From assembly GCA_951828235.1 (NCBI GenBank), contig OX639965.1, positions 1,261,191 to 1,325,190 of the forward strand: a stretch of 64,000 bases of DNA, written 5' to 3'. Position 1 is the stretch's first letter. Every line of letters starts with the position of its first letter. The notes below the pieces were generated by a model, which was given only the letters and a program-made list of their open reading frames with translations, was not told the origin of the DNA and did not search any database. This document shows positions 33,751 to 44,183 of the stretch, piece by piece. Made by a program: the position numbers and the translations under genes. The DNA comes from an uncultured Gammaproteobacteria bacterium. Lineage in GTDB: Bacteria; Pseudomonadota; Gammaproteobacteria; Steroidobacterales; Foliamicaceae.

Positions 33751-35904
33751 CTAAATCAACTCCAGGCGCGCATAGGCCACGACCAGCCATTTTGAGCCGT
33801 ACCGTTCGAAATTTACCTGCACGCGGGCGTGGTCGCCGGCGCCTTCGCGGTTCAGCACCACTCCCTCGCCGAACTTCGGATGCGAGACACGCTGGCCCAG
33901 TGCCGGTCCCGTGTCAGCTCCCTGCCCGTCTCCGTCCGTCGCAGCTCCCCCCATCCGCACCGGAAGCGAGACCCTGGGCTGAGGGCGCACCTCCTCCAGC
34001 AGTTGGGCCGGAATCTCGGAAAGAAAGCGCGAAGGACGGTTGCGGTGCTCCTGGCCGCGCAGCCGGCGAACCTCGGCATAGCTCAGATTCAGTTCCGTCA
34101 TAGCCCGTGTGATTCCCACGTAGCACAGCCTGCGTTCTTCCTCCAGTTCGTCCTCGCTTTGCATCGAACGGCTGTGCGGAAACAGGCCCTCTTCCATGCC
34201 GGTCAAAAACACCACCGGAAACTCCAGGCCCTTGGCGGCATGCATGGTCATCAACTGCACGGCGTCGTCGTCCTGTGCGCCGTCATCGCCGCTCTCCAGC
34301 GCAGCGTGGGCAAGGAAAGCGTTCAGGGGAGACGCCGGCTGGTCTTGCATGGACTCCTCGATCATCTGCGCGGCGTTGACCAGTTCGTCGAGGTTGTCCA
34401 CCCGCATCCGGTCGGTCTCGCTGCCCGAGGCCGTCAGCCTCTCGATCAGTCCGCTGCCGCGCACGACCCGGCTGACCTGTTCGCCGAGTTCCAGGTGCTC
34501 AATGTCGCCGGCCAGCGAGTCGATCAGAGCGAGAAAGCCCTTGAGCGCGCCGGCCGCCCGGGCGTTGAGGAATTCGCCCGACTGCCCGGCGGCGTCCCAC
34601 AGCGTCAGCCCGTATCGCATGGCGTGGCCCCGCACGGCGCGCATCGTGGCCTCGCCGATCCGGCGCGGCGGGTTGTTCACCACCCGCTCGAACGACGGGT
34701 CGTCGCCGCGGTTGGCTGCCAGGCGCAGATAGGCCAGGGCGTCCTTGATCTCGGCCCGCTCGAAGAACCGCAGGCCTCCGTACACGCGGTAGGGAATGCC
34801 GGCGCTCACCAGCGCTTCCTCGAAGACCCGCGACTGGACATTGGAGCGGTACAGCACCGCCAGGTCGCGCAGCGACCCGGCGCCGTGTTCGCGTGCGCGG
34901 CTCACGACCTGGTTGGCTTCGTCCCATTCGTTGTAGGCCGCGAACAACCGCACGGCGCCGCCCTTCTCTCCCCGGGTCCACAGTTTCTTGCTGAACCGCG
35001 AGGCGTTATTCGCGATGACCGCGTTGGCCGCCTCGAGAATGGTTGCCGTGGAGCGGTAGTTGCGCTCCAGGCGCACAATCCTCACGTCGCGGAAATCGCG
35101 GCTGTAATGCCGGATGTTCTCGACCTGAGCGCCGCGCCAGCGGTAGATGGACTGGTCGTCGTCGCCCACCGCGAACGGCAGGCCGCTGGTACCGCACAAA
35201 AGCTTCAGCCAGTTGTACTGAATGCCGTTCGTGTCCTGAAACTCGTCGACCAGCAACCAGCGAAAGCGTTCGCGGTAGCGGCCGAGAAGTTCCGGGTTGT
35301 CCTGAAGAAGCTCCAGGGCGCGCATCAGCAGTTCGCCGAAATCCACCAGGCCGTAGGATTCGCAGCGCTTCTGGTAAAGGGCGTAAAGCTGCTTCTTCTC
35401 TTCGCCGTAGGGCGCGCCGCCTGCAGGCGCCTGCTGCGGCCGCAGGCCCGACTCCTTGGCGCCGGATATGAAGTACTGGAGCGACTGCGGGGTGATCATC
35501 CGCTCGTCCACCCGCTCGTCGTTCAACAGCCGCTTGATCAGTCGAAGCTGATCGGAGGAATCGAGAATCTGAAAGTCCTGCCGCAGACCGGCTTCGCCGA
35601 AGTGCCTTCTCAGGAGCCGGTGGGCCATGCCGTGGAAGGTGCCGATCCAGAGCTGGCGGGTGGGTGTCTCAAGCAGCGTTTCTATGCGCGTGCGCATTTC
35701 GTTGGCGGCCTTGTTGGTGAAGGTGACGGCGAACAGGTTCCACGGCGAGGCGCCATGGGCGGCGACCAGCCAGGCAGCCCGATGCACGAGCACACGCGTC
35801 TTGCCGCTGCCGGCGCCGGCCAGCACCAGCACCGGCTGCTCGCCGGCCGTGACCGCTTCCCGCTGGGCGGTGTTCAGCGGGTCCAGGATGTGGGTAACGT
35901 CCAT
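33751..35904 (-). CDS. uvrD: DNA helicase II
   Basis: 717 aa superfamily 1A helicase: Q-motif region LNTAQREAV, Walker A GAGSGKTRVLVHR, motif II DEFQDTN, motif III GDDDQSIYRWRGA, motif V/VI region TMHAAKGLEFPVV and YVGITRAM. The C-terminal Tudor-like tail (HPKFGEGVVLNREGAGD) separates UvrD from Rep. Acts in mismatch and nucleotide excision repair. The slight shortening relative to the enteric protein is within the normal range. Confidence 0.95.
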   Translation of the reverse strand: MDVTHILDPLNTAQREAVTAGEQPVLVLAGAGSGKTRVLVHRAAWLVAAHGASPWNLFAVTFTNKAANEMRTRIETLLETPTRQLWIGTFHGMAHRLLRRHFGEAGLRQDFQILDSSDQLRLIKRLLNDERVDERMITPQSLQYFISGAKESGLRPQQAPAGGAPYGEEKKQLYALYQKRCESYGLVDFGELLMRALELLQDNPELLGRYRERFRWLLVDEFQDTNGIQYNWLKLLCGTSGLPFAVGDDDQSIYRWRGAQVENIRHYSRDFRDVRIVRLERNYRSTATILEAANAVIANNASRFSKKLWTRGEKGGAVRLFAAYNEWDEANQVVSRAREHGAGSLRDLAVLYRSNVQSRVFEEALVSAGIPYRVYGGLRFFERAEIKDALAYLRLAANRGDDPSFERVVNNPPRRIGEATMRAVRGHAMRYGLTLWDAAGQSGEFLNARAAGALKGFLALIDSLAGDIEHLELGEQVSRVVRGSGLIERLTASGSETDRMRVDNLDELVNAAQMIEESMQDQPASPLNAFLAHAALESGDDGAQDDDAVQLMTMHAAKGLEFPVVFLTGMEEGLFPHSRSMQSEDELEEERRLCYVGITRAMTELNLSYAEVRRLRGQEHRNRPSRFLSEIPAQLLEEVRPQPRVSLPVRMGGAATDGDGQGADTGPALGQRVSHPKFGEGVVLNREGAGDHARVQVNFERYGSKWLVVAYARLELI

Positions 35905-35920
35905 GCGGAAGGCCCGCGCG

Positions 35921-36496
35921 TCAGCCTATCTTCGAAAGCCTCAGCAGGTGTTTGGCGTCGCGAAACAGGCCGTCGGGATCGAGACCGGGCGGATAGCTCA
36001 GTATCAGGTTGCCCAGCGGGTCCACGAGCAGGACCTCGCCCTGCTGGCGGGACCCGATGCGCTCGATCAATTCGCCGCGGCCGGGCGTGCCGGCGGGCAG
36101 GACCACCATGCCCGGGAAAGCTTGCGCCGCCCGGTCATAGTCCGGTTCCATGACCACCGGCAGGAAAACGCGCTGCACCCGGGTCGCGTCCTTGCCCAGC
36201 GCCAGCCGGACCTGTCGCATGCGCACCAGCGCTTCCTCGCAGGCCGTTCCGCACTCGCCCCGCTCGAGGTAGAGGAACGTCCAGCGTCCGGCCAGGCGGG
36301 CTTCGGCGCCGGCGTCGCCGCCCGCCGGCAGCGCGATGTCGCCCAGTTCAACCGGCGGGTCGGCCAGCACGCCATGCGCGTCCGGGCCGGAACCCGGGCC
36401 GGATCGGCCCGAGTACAGGAACCAGGCGACAATCACCGGGACCAGGAACAGTGCGGCTATCGCAATGACCTGAAACCGCTTAGCATTAATCCGCAT
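35921..36496 (-). CDS. SCO1/thioredoxin-like cytochrome oxidase assembly protein
   Basis: 191 aa: one N-terminal membrane anchor, then a thioredoxin-like domain with two Cys in ECGTACEE at about residues 81-85, as in proteins encoded beside SURF1 in gammaproteobacterial cox clusters. SCO proteins deliver copper to the Cu-A site using CxxxC plus a distal His. The Cys pair here is CGTAC, which keeps the CxxxC spacing, but the distal His is not obvious. It overlaps the SURF1 gene by 11 nt. Confidence 0.65.
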   Translation of the reverse strand: MRINAKRFQVIAIAALFLVPVIVAWFLYSGRSGPGSGPDAHGVLADPPVELGDIALPAGGDAGAEARLAGRWTFLYLERGECGTACEEALVRMRQVRLALGKDATRVQRVFLPVVMEPDYDRAAQAFPGMVVLPAGTPGRGELIERIGSRQQGEVLLVDPLGNLILSYPPGLDPDGLFRDAKHLLRLSKIG

Positions 36497-37208
36497 TCCG
36501 TTTTCTCCTGCGCTTAGAGGTTACCGCCAGCCAGATTCCGACAGCCGCCGCCGCGAGGCCGTACCACTGCACGGCGTAAGCCAGGTGCCGCTCCGGCGTC
36601 ATGCCGTAGGGGCGCCAGCCCCGCACATAGCCGTCGGGTTCGGAACTGTCCAGCAAGAGCTGGAAATCCGGCAGCCTGTCGTCAAGCAATTCGCGAAGCT
36701 CCCCGGCGGTCGGATAGACTAGCCGGCGTGGCCAGGAAGCGTCCGCGGCCGCGTCCTTAAGGCGCAGGCCGCGCCGAAAGTACGGGGCCGCCATTCCCGT
36801 TACCCGGCGCTGCTCCTCTCCTACCGTCAGATCCGGAAGTTGCGAGCGGTCGGCGGACCCGGCAACGAATCCCCGGTTCACCAGGACCAAGCCCGCTTCG
36901 GTGTGCAACGGCGTCAAAACGTGATAGCCCCGCATGCCTTCGTGGGTCATGCTGTCCAGCAGCACCTGCCTTTGCGCCTCATAGCGTCCCGTCAGCCGCA
37001 CCTTCCGGTTGTTTCCCGCAACGGGAACGGCCTCAAGCCCGATGACCGGCATTCCGGTCTGGGCGCTTGCGAAGGCCTCCAGTTCGGCGCGCCTCTCGCC
37101 GGAACGGTTCAGTTGCCAGGTGCCGAGCGAGCCGAACACAAGCAGGCCCAGCAGCATAAGCAGCAGCTTGCGCACGGCGGAGGCTTTGTTGGCGGGCGGA
37201 GTTATCAT
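36486..37208 (-). CDS. SURF1-family cytochrome oxidase assembly protein
   Basis: About 240 aa. Two membrane segments, one at each end, bracket a periplasmic domain: GTWQLNRSGERRAELEAF after the first, RGYHVLTPLHTEAGLVLVNRGFV in the middle, and HLAYAVQWYGLAAAAVGIWL at the second. SURF1 helps insert haem a into cytochrome oxidase. Start 37208 is preferred because the longer form (37253) would overlap the divergent DUF2909 gene. No oxidase subunit genes are in the window. Confidence 0.88.
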   Translation of the reverse strand: MITPPANKASAVRKLLLMLLGLLVFGSLGTWQLNRSGERRAELEAFASAQTGMPVIGLEAVPVAGNNRKVRLTGRYEAQRQVLLDSMTHEGMRGYHVLTPLHTEAGLVLVNRGFVAGSADRSQLPDLTVGEEQRRVTGMAAPYFRRGLRLKDAAADASWPRRLVYPTAGELRELLDDRLPDFQLLLDSSEPDGYVRGWRPYGMTPERHLAYAVQWYGLAAAAVGIWLAVTSKRRRKRNAD

Positions 37209-37240
37209 GCGGTTTCGCGCGGGGCGCCAAACTTGAAATA

Positions 37241-37450
37241 ATGATTCGAGCACTCATTATCGTGCTGTTGCTGGCTATTATCGCCAGCCTGGGCTCGGGT
37301 TTGTATCACATGGTCTCTGCCAGGGGCGATTCCACCCGTATGGTGCGTTCGCTGGCCTGGCGCGTGGCCCTGTCCGCAACCCTCTTCCTGCTGATACTGC
37401 TGTTCTGGCGGCTGGGCCTGATCGAGCCCCACGGCATCCTCCCGCGCTAG
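37241..37450 (+). CDS. DUF2909 twin-transmembrane small protein
   Basis: 69 aa with two membrane helices (LIIVLLLAIIASLGSGLYHM and VALSATLFLLILLFWRLG) and a short polar loop. DUF2909 genes usually sit beside SURF1 in cytochrome oxidase clusters. Here it is divergent from SURF1 with a 32-nt spacer and ends 3 nt from the convergent PIN gene. Function not established. Confidence 0.8.
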   Translation: MIRALIIVLLLAIIASLGSGLYHMVSARGDSTRMVRSLAWRVALSATLFLLILLFWRLGLIEPHGILPR

Positions 37451-37453
37451 ACG

Positions 37454-37834
37454 CTAGACGCGAACGCCGCCCAGCGCCTGATCGAATGTCTTGAGTTCGC
37501 GCACGCCGCGCCTGCGGCAGCACGCGAGATGACACAGATCTCGAGCCGTCAATGCGGGCAACTGCTCCTGCAATTGCCGCGCGAGCGTGACATCTTCCAG
37601 TTCCAGCGGCCACACCTCGGTTCGCGTCCTTACGATCAGGGACAGGGCAGCGTCCAGAGTGTGCATTCGGCCCGCCGGAAGGTAGTAATGCAACATTTCC
37701 TGCACCACTTCCGCCGACGTGCATAGACGGTACCGGTTACGCAAGGCGTCATCGAAGAACTGCCGGGCGTTCTCGCGAAGTGGATGGGGCCGACCGACGA
37801 CGTACATGAAGACATTGGTGTCAATGAAAATCAC
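37454..37834 (-). CDS. PIN-domain toxin (VapC-like)
   Basis: 126 aa: Asp in MIFIDTNVFMYVVG, Glu in EVVQEMLHYYL, Asp in LTARDLCHLACC and Asp in KTFDQALG. All four acidic positions are kept. Overlaps its antitoxin by 4 nt. Probable ribonuclease. Its insertion next to DUF2909 breaks the usual oxidase-cluster order. Confidence 0.87.
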   Translation of the reverse strand: MIFIDTNVFMYVVGRPHPLRENARQFFDDALRNRYRLCTSAEVVQEMLHYYLPAGRMHTLDAALSLIVRTRTEVWPLELEDVTLARQLQEQLPALTARDLCHLACCRRRGVRELKTFDQALGGVRV

Positions 37835-38106
37835 GTTCCGGACGAGCCGCGCCCGCGGGACTGCCCGATCAGTTGCAAGTGTTGCTCCCAGTCCGGTTCC
37901 GTTGGCGGTCCTTCAAGTTCGTCACATTGGCGAAAGAAGTCACGCAAGTCCCCCGCGGTCTGAAAGGGGCGGGATTCCTGCTGAAGTCCCAGCCGCTGAT
38001 GCGCTGCCGCTCTGAGCCAGGCGCTCAAGGTCATACCTTCGCTACGGGCCTGGTGAACGAAACGGTCCCGATCCTTGTCGGGCATGATCAGTTGAACGCG
38101 AGCCAT
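37831..38106 (-). CDS. ribbon-helix-helix-like antitoxin
   Basis: 91 aa from ATG 38106 (MARVQLIMPD). The N-terminal strand and helices (VQLIMPDKDRDRFVHQAR, MTLSAWLRAAAHQRL) fit a ribbon-helix-helix antitoxin; the C-terminal part is acidic. Upstream ATGs at 38121 and 38151 are in frame. A palindromic operator at 38133-38153 overlaps the longer starts, which favours 38106 or 38121. Confidence 0.8.
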   Translation of the reverse strand: MARVQLIMPDKDRDRFVHQARSEGMTLSAWLRAAAHQRLGLQQESRPFQTAGDLRDFFRQCDELEGPPTEPDWEQHLQLIGQSRGRGSSGT

Positions 38107-38132
38107 TTCAGAAACACTCATATAAGATGTAG

Positions 38133-38153
38133 ATGTGTATGAATAATACACAT
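38133..38153 (-). promoter_or_regulatory. operator palindrome of the antitoxin gene
   Basis: ATGTGTAT (38133-38140), GAATA, ATACACAT (38146-38153): a perfect 8-bp inverted repeat in the AT-rich spacer upstream of the antitoxin. Expected binding site for the antitoxin dimer. The exact promoter is unclear. Confidence 0.55.
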
Positions 38154-38201
38154 TACTCTCGGAGCGTCAACGGGGGTGCTGACGGTTCCACTCAACGGCA
38201 C

Positions 38202-39704
38202 TCACTCGCCCGGTTCACGGCCGCGCAGCGCCAGTCCTTCGGCGACGTGCGCTTCTTCAACGCGGCCAGCCGCTTCAAGGTCCGCGATCGTGCGGGCCAC
38301 CTTGAGGATTCGTGCGCAGGCGCGCGGCGAGAGCGCGAATTTCCGGGCCGCGCGCTCAAGCAGAGCGCGTCCAGCCTGCCGCGGTTGGCAGTGGCCCCGC
38401 AGTTCGGCATTCTCCAGTTCGGCATTGCATTTCCCGCTTCGGTCCATCTGTATTTCCCGGGCTTCCAGGGCCCGCGTCCGTACCTGGGCGCTTGAGAATC
38501 CGCCGCGGGGACCGTCGGCAATGATGGGCCGGGCCGGCCGGCACACCTGCACCCTCAAATCGATGCGATCAAGGAACGGTCCGGATATGCGCCCCTGGTA
38601 GCGCCGCGCCGCCTCCGGCGTGCAGCGGCACTCGCGTTCCGGGTCGCCGACGAAGCCGCAGGGGCAGGGATTCATTGCCGCCAGCAACTGGAAGCGCGCC
38701 GGAAAGGTGACCGTGTAGCGGGCCCTGGATACCACGATGTTGCGGGTTTCCAGCGGTTCCCTGAGGGCTTCCAGGACGTCGCGACGGAATTGCGGCAGTT
38801 CGTCGAGGAACAGGACGCCGTTGTGGGCGAGGGAGATCTCGCCGGGAGTGGGCCGTGCGCCGCCCCCGGCCAGCGCCGTATTGGAGCAGGTGTGATGGGG
38901 ACTGCGGAAGGGCCGCCGCCGCCAGCTGTCCTCCGGCGCGATGCCCTTGAGCGAATGCAGGGCCGCGGTTTCCAGCGCCTCTTTCTCGCTCATCGGCGGC
39001 AGGAGGCCGGGGAAACGCTTCGCCAGCATGCTCTTGCCGGCGCCCGGAGGTCCGCTCAACAGCAGGTTATGGCCCCCGGCCGCGGCAATTTCCATGGCCC
39101 GCTTGGCCTGCGTCATTCCGATCACTTCATTCAGGTCGGAGTATGCGGCCGGAAGAACACGGCCGCCGCTGTAGGCGACGTACTCGGGCTCGCCGTTCGC
39201 GTACAGTCTGGCTACAAGCTCCTCGAGGTTGGCCACCGCTACCGCGCGCCCCGCCTTCGCCAGCCCCGCCTCCGGCGCGTTGGCTCCGGGAATGAACAGC
39301 GTCCTGCCGCGCCGGAAGGCGGCGAGCACCGACGGCAGGACGCCCGGGACGGGCCGCAGCGCGCCGGTCAGCGCCAGCTCCCCGAGGAATTCTGCCCCCG
39401 CCAGTACGGCCGGATCGACTTGCCCGCTGGCCGCCAGGACCCCCAGTGCAATGGGCATGTCATAGCGTCCGCCGCTTTTGGGCAATTCGACGGGCGCCAG
39501 GTTTACCGTAATGCTGCTTGCCGGCATCGTGTACCCGGAGCTTCGCAGCGCGTGACGCACCCGCGAGGCGCTTTCCCGCACCTCTTTCCTGGGCAGGCCA
39601 ACGATGGTGATGCCCGGCAACCCGCTGGTGATGCCCACTTCCACGGTGACGCCTGGCGCGTCGACGCCGCTGAGCGCGCTCGTATGGATGGTCGATGGAT
39701 TCAA
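38202..39704 (-). CDS. comM: Mg-chelatase-like ATPase ComM (YifB)
   Basis: 500 aa. The N-terminal domain reads VTVEVGITSGLPGITIVGLP. The AAA+ domain has Walker A GPPGAGKSMLAKRFPG and Walker B HNGVLFLDELPQF. A C-terminal chelatase-like region has a Cys-containing insert (NPCPCGFVGDPERECRC). ComM is the branch-migration helicase used in natural transformation. Complete. The ubiK gene lies 25 nt upstream on the same strand. Confidence 0.94.
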   Translation of the reverse strand: MNPSTIHTSALSGVDAPGVTVEVGITSGLPGITIVGLPRKEVRESASRVRHALRSSGYTMPASSITVNLAPVELPKSGGRYDMPIALGVLAASGQVDPAVLAGAEFLGELALTGALRPVPGVLPSVLAAFRRGRTLFIPGANAPEAGLAKAGRAVAVANLEELVARLYANGEPEYVAYSGGRVLPAAYSDLNEVIGMTQAKRAMEIAAAGGHNLLLSGPPGAGKSMLAKRFPGLLPPMSEKEALETAALHSLKGIAPEDSWRRRPFRSPHHTCSNTALAGGGARPTPGEISLAHNGVLFLDELPQFRRDVLEALREPLETRNIVVSRARYTVTFPARFQLLAAMNPCPCGFVGDPERECRCTPEAARRYQGRISGPFLDRIDLRVQVCRPARPIIADGPRGGFSSAQVRTRALEAREIQMDRSGKCNAELENAELRGHCQPRQAGRALLERAARKFALSPRACARILKVARTIADLEAAGRVEEAHVAEGLALRGREPGE

Positions 39705-39729
39705 TGCCGTCCCTGGCTCGCTGCCGAAC

Positions 39730-39972
39730 TCAGTCTCCCCCGGGCTTCATTTCCGCCAGCGTCCGCTCCAGGGACTCGACTTTGCTGCGGGTGCGTTCGA
39801 GCACGCGCTCTTGCGCCTCGAATTCCTCGAACGTCACGTAGTCGCTCCTGCCCAGGGCGGACTGCAGCAGGGCGCGGAAATTGGTCTCCAGGTCCTTGGC
39901 CGCTCCCTGTGCCGAAGGCGGGACCAGTTTGCGCAGGCGACGGGCCAGATCGGAAATAAACTCGTCGTTCAT
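39730..39972 (-). CDS. ubiK: ubiquinone biosynthesis accessory factor UbiK
   Basis: 80 aa: N-terminal amphipathic helix (ISDLARRLRKLVPPS), the middle segment LETNFRALLQSALGRSDYVTFEEF, and a C-terminal coiled coil (AQERVLERTRSKVESLERTLAEM). It matches the YqiC/UbiK family, which binds membranes and the UbiJ complex in aerobic ubiquinone synthesis. ATG 39972 is chosen; a longer frame to 40545 only reads through the divergent hemX. Confidence 0.9.
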   Translation of the reverse strand: MNDEFISDLARRLRKLVPPSAQGAAKDLETNFRALLQSALGRSDYVTFEEFEAQERVLERTRSKVESLERTLAEMKPGGD

Positions 39973-40084
39973 GGACCGTAAGGGTGCGTCATCAGCCTGC
40001 GGTTTGTCCAGTATGAATTGTCCGCATAGCCTGAGAATTACCGCAGCGAGTTGATAGACTAGCCGCATTGCATCGGAGGACCGT

Positions 40085-41200
40085 ATGGCGGGAGCAAAAC
40101 CCAACTCCGCCGGCAAGGCGGCGAAGCCGAAAGCCGGAGCTGCGAAGAAGGCCGCGTCCACCACCGGCCCTTCCGCAAAAGCCGAGCCCCCGGAAAAAGG
40201 GAAACCATCCGCCCGAAGGCGACTTTGGTGGTTGTGGCTGATCCCGCTGATCGTGGCCGCGGCGGGCGCGTGGCTTTGGTACGAGTATCTGGCCGAGCTG
40301 CCGTCGCGCATAACGCAACTCGAAGCGGAAGCCGCGGCAATCGGCCAATTGGAGGAAAGGATCGAGGAGCTTGAGCGGCGTCGCGACGAGGACGCGGCGC
40401 GGCAGGCGGCAGACGCCGAGGCGGCGCGGTTTGCGGCGGAGCGGATGCGCGACGCGCTGGAAGTGCGCCTGGCCGCGTCCGAGCGGGCGCTGGAGGCCCT
40501 GGGAAGCCGGCCCGCCGGCCAGCAGCAGCGCTGGCGCCTGGACACCGCCGACAGTCTGCTGGGGTTGGCTGATCGCCAGAGCCGGTTCGCGCGGGACTAT
40601 GAAGGCGCCGCGCAGGCCATTGGCGAGGCGCTGGAATTGCTGGCCCAGGTGGGCGATCCGCGCTACGGCGCCCTGCGGGCGGAATTGCAGGAGCAGGTGC
40701 GGGCGCTGGAGAGGATGCCGGCCCGCGACATCGAAGGCGTGGTGGTTCGCCTGGGTGCGCTTCTTTCCAGGGTCGAGGGGCTCAAACCGGACCTCAGGCC
40801 CTCGACAGGCGAGGCGCTCGACACGGACGAACTTCCGGACGAGGGATGGGAGCGGGCACTCGCCAGCATCCGGCGCGCATTGCGGTCCCTCGTCACGGTC
40901 CGCCGCACGGAAAGCGGCGTCGACACGCTCCTGACCGAAACCGACACGGAAACGCTGCAGCGCCTGCTGGCGGCCGAATTGCATCTGGCGCGCCTGGCCT
41001 ATGTCCAGGGAGACCTGCAGGCTTACTCCGCGGCCCTGGTCGCGGCCCGGGGCCGCCTGTCGCGACTTTACGCGGAGGACGACCCGGACGTGTCGGACTC
41101 GCTGGCCGATATCGACGAGTTGCTGAAGCTGGCGCAGGGGCGGGAAGCGCCCGACATCGCGTCTTCGCTGCAGCGCTTGCGGAACATTCGAGCCGACTGA
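40085..41200 (+). CDS. hemX: HemX family membrane protein
   Basis: 371 aa. Basic Lys/Ala/Pro-rich cytoplasmic N-terminus, one membrane segment (LWWLWLIPLIVAAAGAWLWY), a long coiled coil (about residues 75-145), then a helical periplasmic domain (RLDTADSLLGLADRQSRF...). GGAGGACC precedes ATG 40085. HemX sits with hemY in the hemCDXY operon of many Gammaproteobacteria, but hemC and hemD are not here. Often labelled uroporphyrinogen-III methyltransferase; no methyltransferase motif is seen. Confidence 0.88.
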   Translation: MAGAKPNSAGKAAKPKAGAAKKAASTTGPSAKAEPPEKGKPSARRRLWWLWLIPLIVAAAGAWLWYEYLAELPSRITQLEAEAAAIGQLEERIEELERRRDEDAARQAADAEAARFAAERMRDALEVRLAASERALEALGSRPAGQQQRWRLDTADSLLGLADRQSRFARDYEGAAQAIGEALELLAQVGDPRYGALRAELQEQVRALERMPARDIEGVVVRLGALLSRVEGLKPDLRPSTGEALDTDELPDEGWERALASIRRALRSLVTVRRTESGVDTLLTETDTETLQRLLAAELHLARLAYVQGDLQAYSAALVAARGRLSRLYAEDDPDVSDSLADIDELLKLAQGREAPDIASSLQRLRNIRAD

Positions 41201-41201
41201 C

Positions 41202-42356
41202 ATGCGCGCCGGTCTCATCGTGGTTCTCGTGCTGCTGCTGGTGGCGGTAGCGGCGCAGTTTCTTTCCGAGGACGCCGGTTACGTGCTGGTTTCCTTCCAG
41301 GGTTGGGCGGTGGAGATGACCGTTCCCATACTCATCGTGCTGCTCGCGCTGCTGCTGCTGGTGGCAGGCGTACTGCGCCGGGTACGCCAGGCGCCGCGGC
41401 TGGTTGCGGAACGCGCGGCGAAAGCGGGCGCGAGGCGTACCGGCCGGCGCGTGGCCCGTGGCCTCAGCGCGCTGGCCGCCGGTCGGCTGGCCCGCGCCGA
41501 GCGGCTGCTCGCCAAGTCCGCGGGTCGCAGCCAGGCGCCCGTGCTGCAGTACCTCGCGGCGGCCCGCCTCGCACATGGTTCGGGCGATGCCGAACGCCGC
41601 GATCATTGGTTCTCGCTGGCCGAAAAGGCCCAGCCGGAGGCGCGTGACGCAGTCGCCCTGGAGCGAGCGGAAATGCACCTCAAGGCCGGGGAACAGGCCG
41701 CGGCCATGAATCACCTGGCCGGGATACTCGAGCGCGAGCCGCGTCACCTGCAGGCCCTGCGCCTGTTCATACCGCTGCAACTGCAGCGTGAAGAGTGGGC
41801 GGAGGCGGCCCGCCGGCTCAAGGCGCTTCGCAAACACGGGCGGACGGCCGCCGGCGACACGGCCCTATGGACCGTCAAGGCCTATACCGGATTGCTGGCT
41901 GAAGCGGATGATGCGCGCCGGGTGCAGCGCCTCTGGGGAGAGCTTCCGCGTGACCTTCGAGCGAACCAGAACCTGGCCCTGGCCTATGCCCATGCGCTGA
42001 TGGGAAACGGCGCCCACGAATTGGCCGAGCAGGACCTGCGCCGCCGTCTCGGCGCGCAATGGAGCTCGGAGCTGGCCGCAGCATACGGCGAACTCGAGCT
42101 TCGCGACGTTCCGGCGGCCATCCGGCATGCGGAAAGCTGGCTGGCGGAAAACCCGGAAGACGGCGCCCTGTTGCTGGCGCTGGGGCGCCTGTGCCGCAAG
42201 GCGAAGCTGTGGGGCAAGGCGCGCTCCTATCTTGAGACCTCCCTCGGGATTGAGGAGTCTCGCGTCGGCTGGCTGGAACTGGCCGGAATGCTTGACGAGC
42301 TGGACGAGAAAGAGGCGGCGGACGACGCCTACCGCAAGGGCCTGCGCTTCGGCTGA
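41202..42356 (+). CDS. hemY: HemY family TPR membrane protein
   Basis: 384 aa. Two N-terminal membrane helices are separated by DAGYVLVSFQGWAVEMTV, a HemY hallmark. The rest is a string of TPR-like helices (ARAERLLAKSAG, AEWLAENPEDGALLLALGRL and others). Not the oxygen-dependent protoporphyrinogen oxidase of the same name in Bacillus. It starts 1 nt after the hemX stop. Role in late haem or envelope homeostasis is unsettled. Confidence 0.88.
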   Translation: MRAGLIVVLVLLLVAVAAQFLSEDAGYVLVSFQGWAVEMTVPILIVLLALLLLVAGVLRRVRQAPRLVAERAAKAGARRTGRRVARGLSALAAGRLARAERLLAKSAGRSQAPVLQYLAAARLAHGSGDAERRDHWFSLAEKAQPEARDAVALERAEMHLKAGEQAAAMNHLAGILEREPRHLQALRLFIPLQLQREEWAEAARRLKALRKHGRTAAGDTALWTVKAYTGLLAEADDARRVQRLWGELPRDLRANQNLALAYAHALMGNGAHELAEQDLRRRLGAQWSSELAAAYGELELRDVPAAIRHAESWLAENPEDGALLLALGRLCRKAKLWGKARSYLETSLGIEESRVGWLELAGMLDELDEKEAADDAYRKGLRFG

Positions 42357-42599
42357 CTTGGAGGCGCCGGGAGAGAGCACGGCCACGGTTCCTCCCGCCA
42401 CCACGTAAAGGAATCGCCTGATGCGCGACGATTCCTCGCTGCTGATTTCGTGGCGGTACTCGGTCATCGTGTATTGCTGTCGGGCTGCCGCCCGGGACGG
42501 AAAAAATACCACGTGTCGGGTACAATTGGGGCTCAACGAAGGCTATCCGGCTTGGCCGGCGCGTGCCACCCGAGCCCAGCGAGGGCAGGTGGCGTTTTT
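42357..42599 (+). promoter_or_regulatory. leader region upstream of the atp operon
   Basis: No convincing gene is seen in these 243 nt. A -10-like TACAAT lies at 42521-42526, but the -35 (CGGAAA at 17-nt spacing) is poor. GC-rich inverted bits (CGGGCTGCCGCCCGGG at 42481-42496) could fold upstream. It is the natural place for the ATP synthase promoter, but I cannot fix the start site. Confidence 0.3.
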
Positions 42600-44173
<1,574 letters not shown>

Positions 44174-44183
44174 GCAACGGAAA

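Noticed and set aside
33829..36153. 774-codon open frame on the plus strand
   Set aside because: Antisense to uvrD and the SCO-like gene; no recognisable domain.
42357..42467. Possible remnant of a twin-arginine or Rieske-type N-terminus on the minus strand (RRFLYVVAGGTVAVLSPG)
   Set aside because: Only about 37 codons lie outside hemY, the rest is antisense; the similarity is too short to call a pseudogene.
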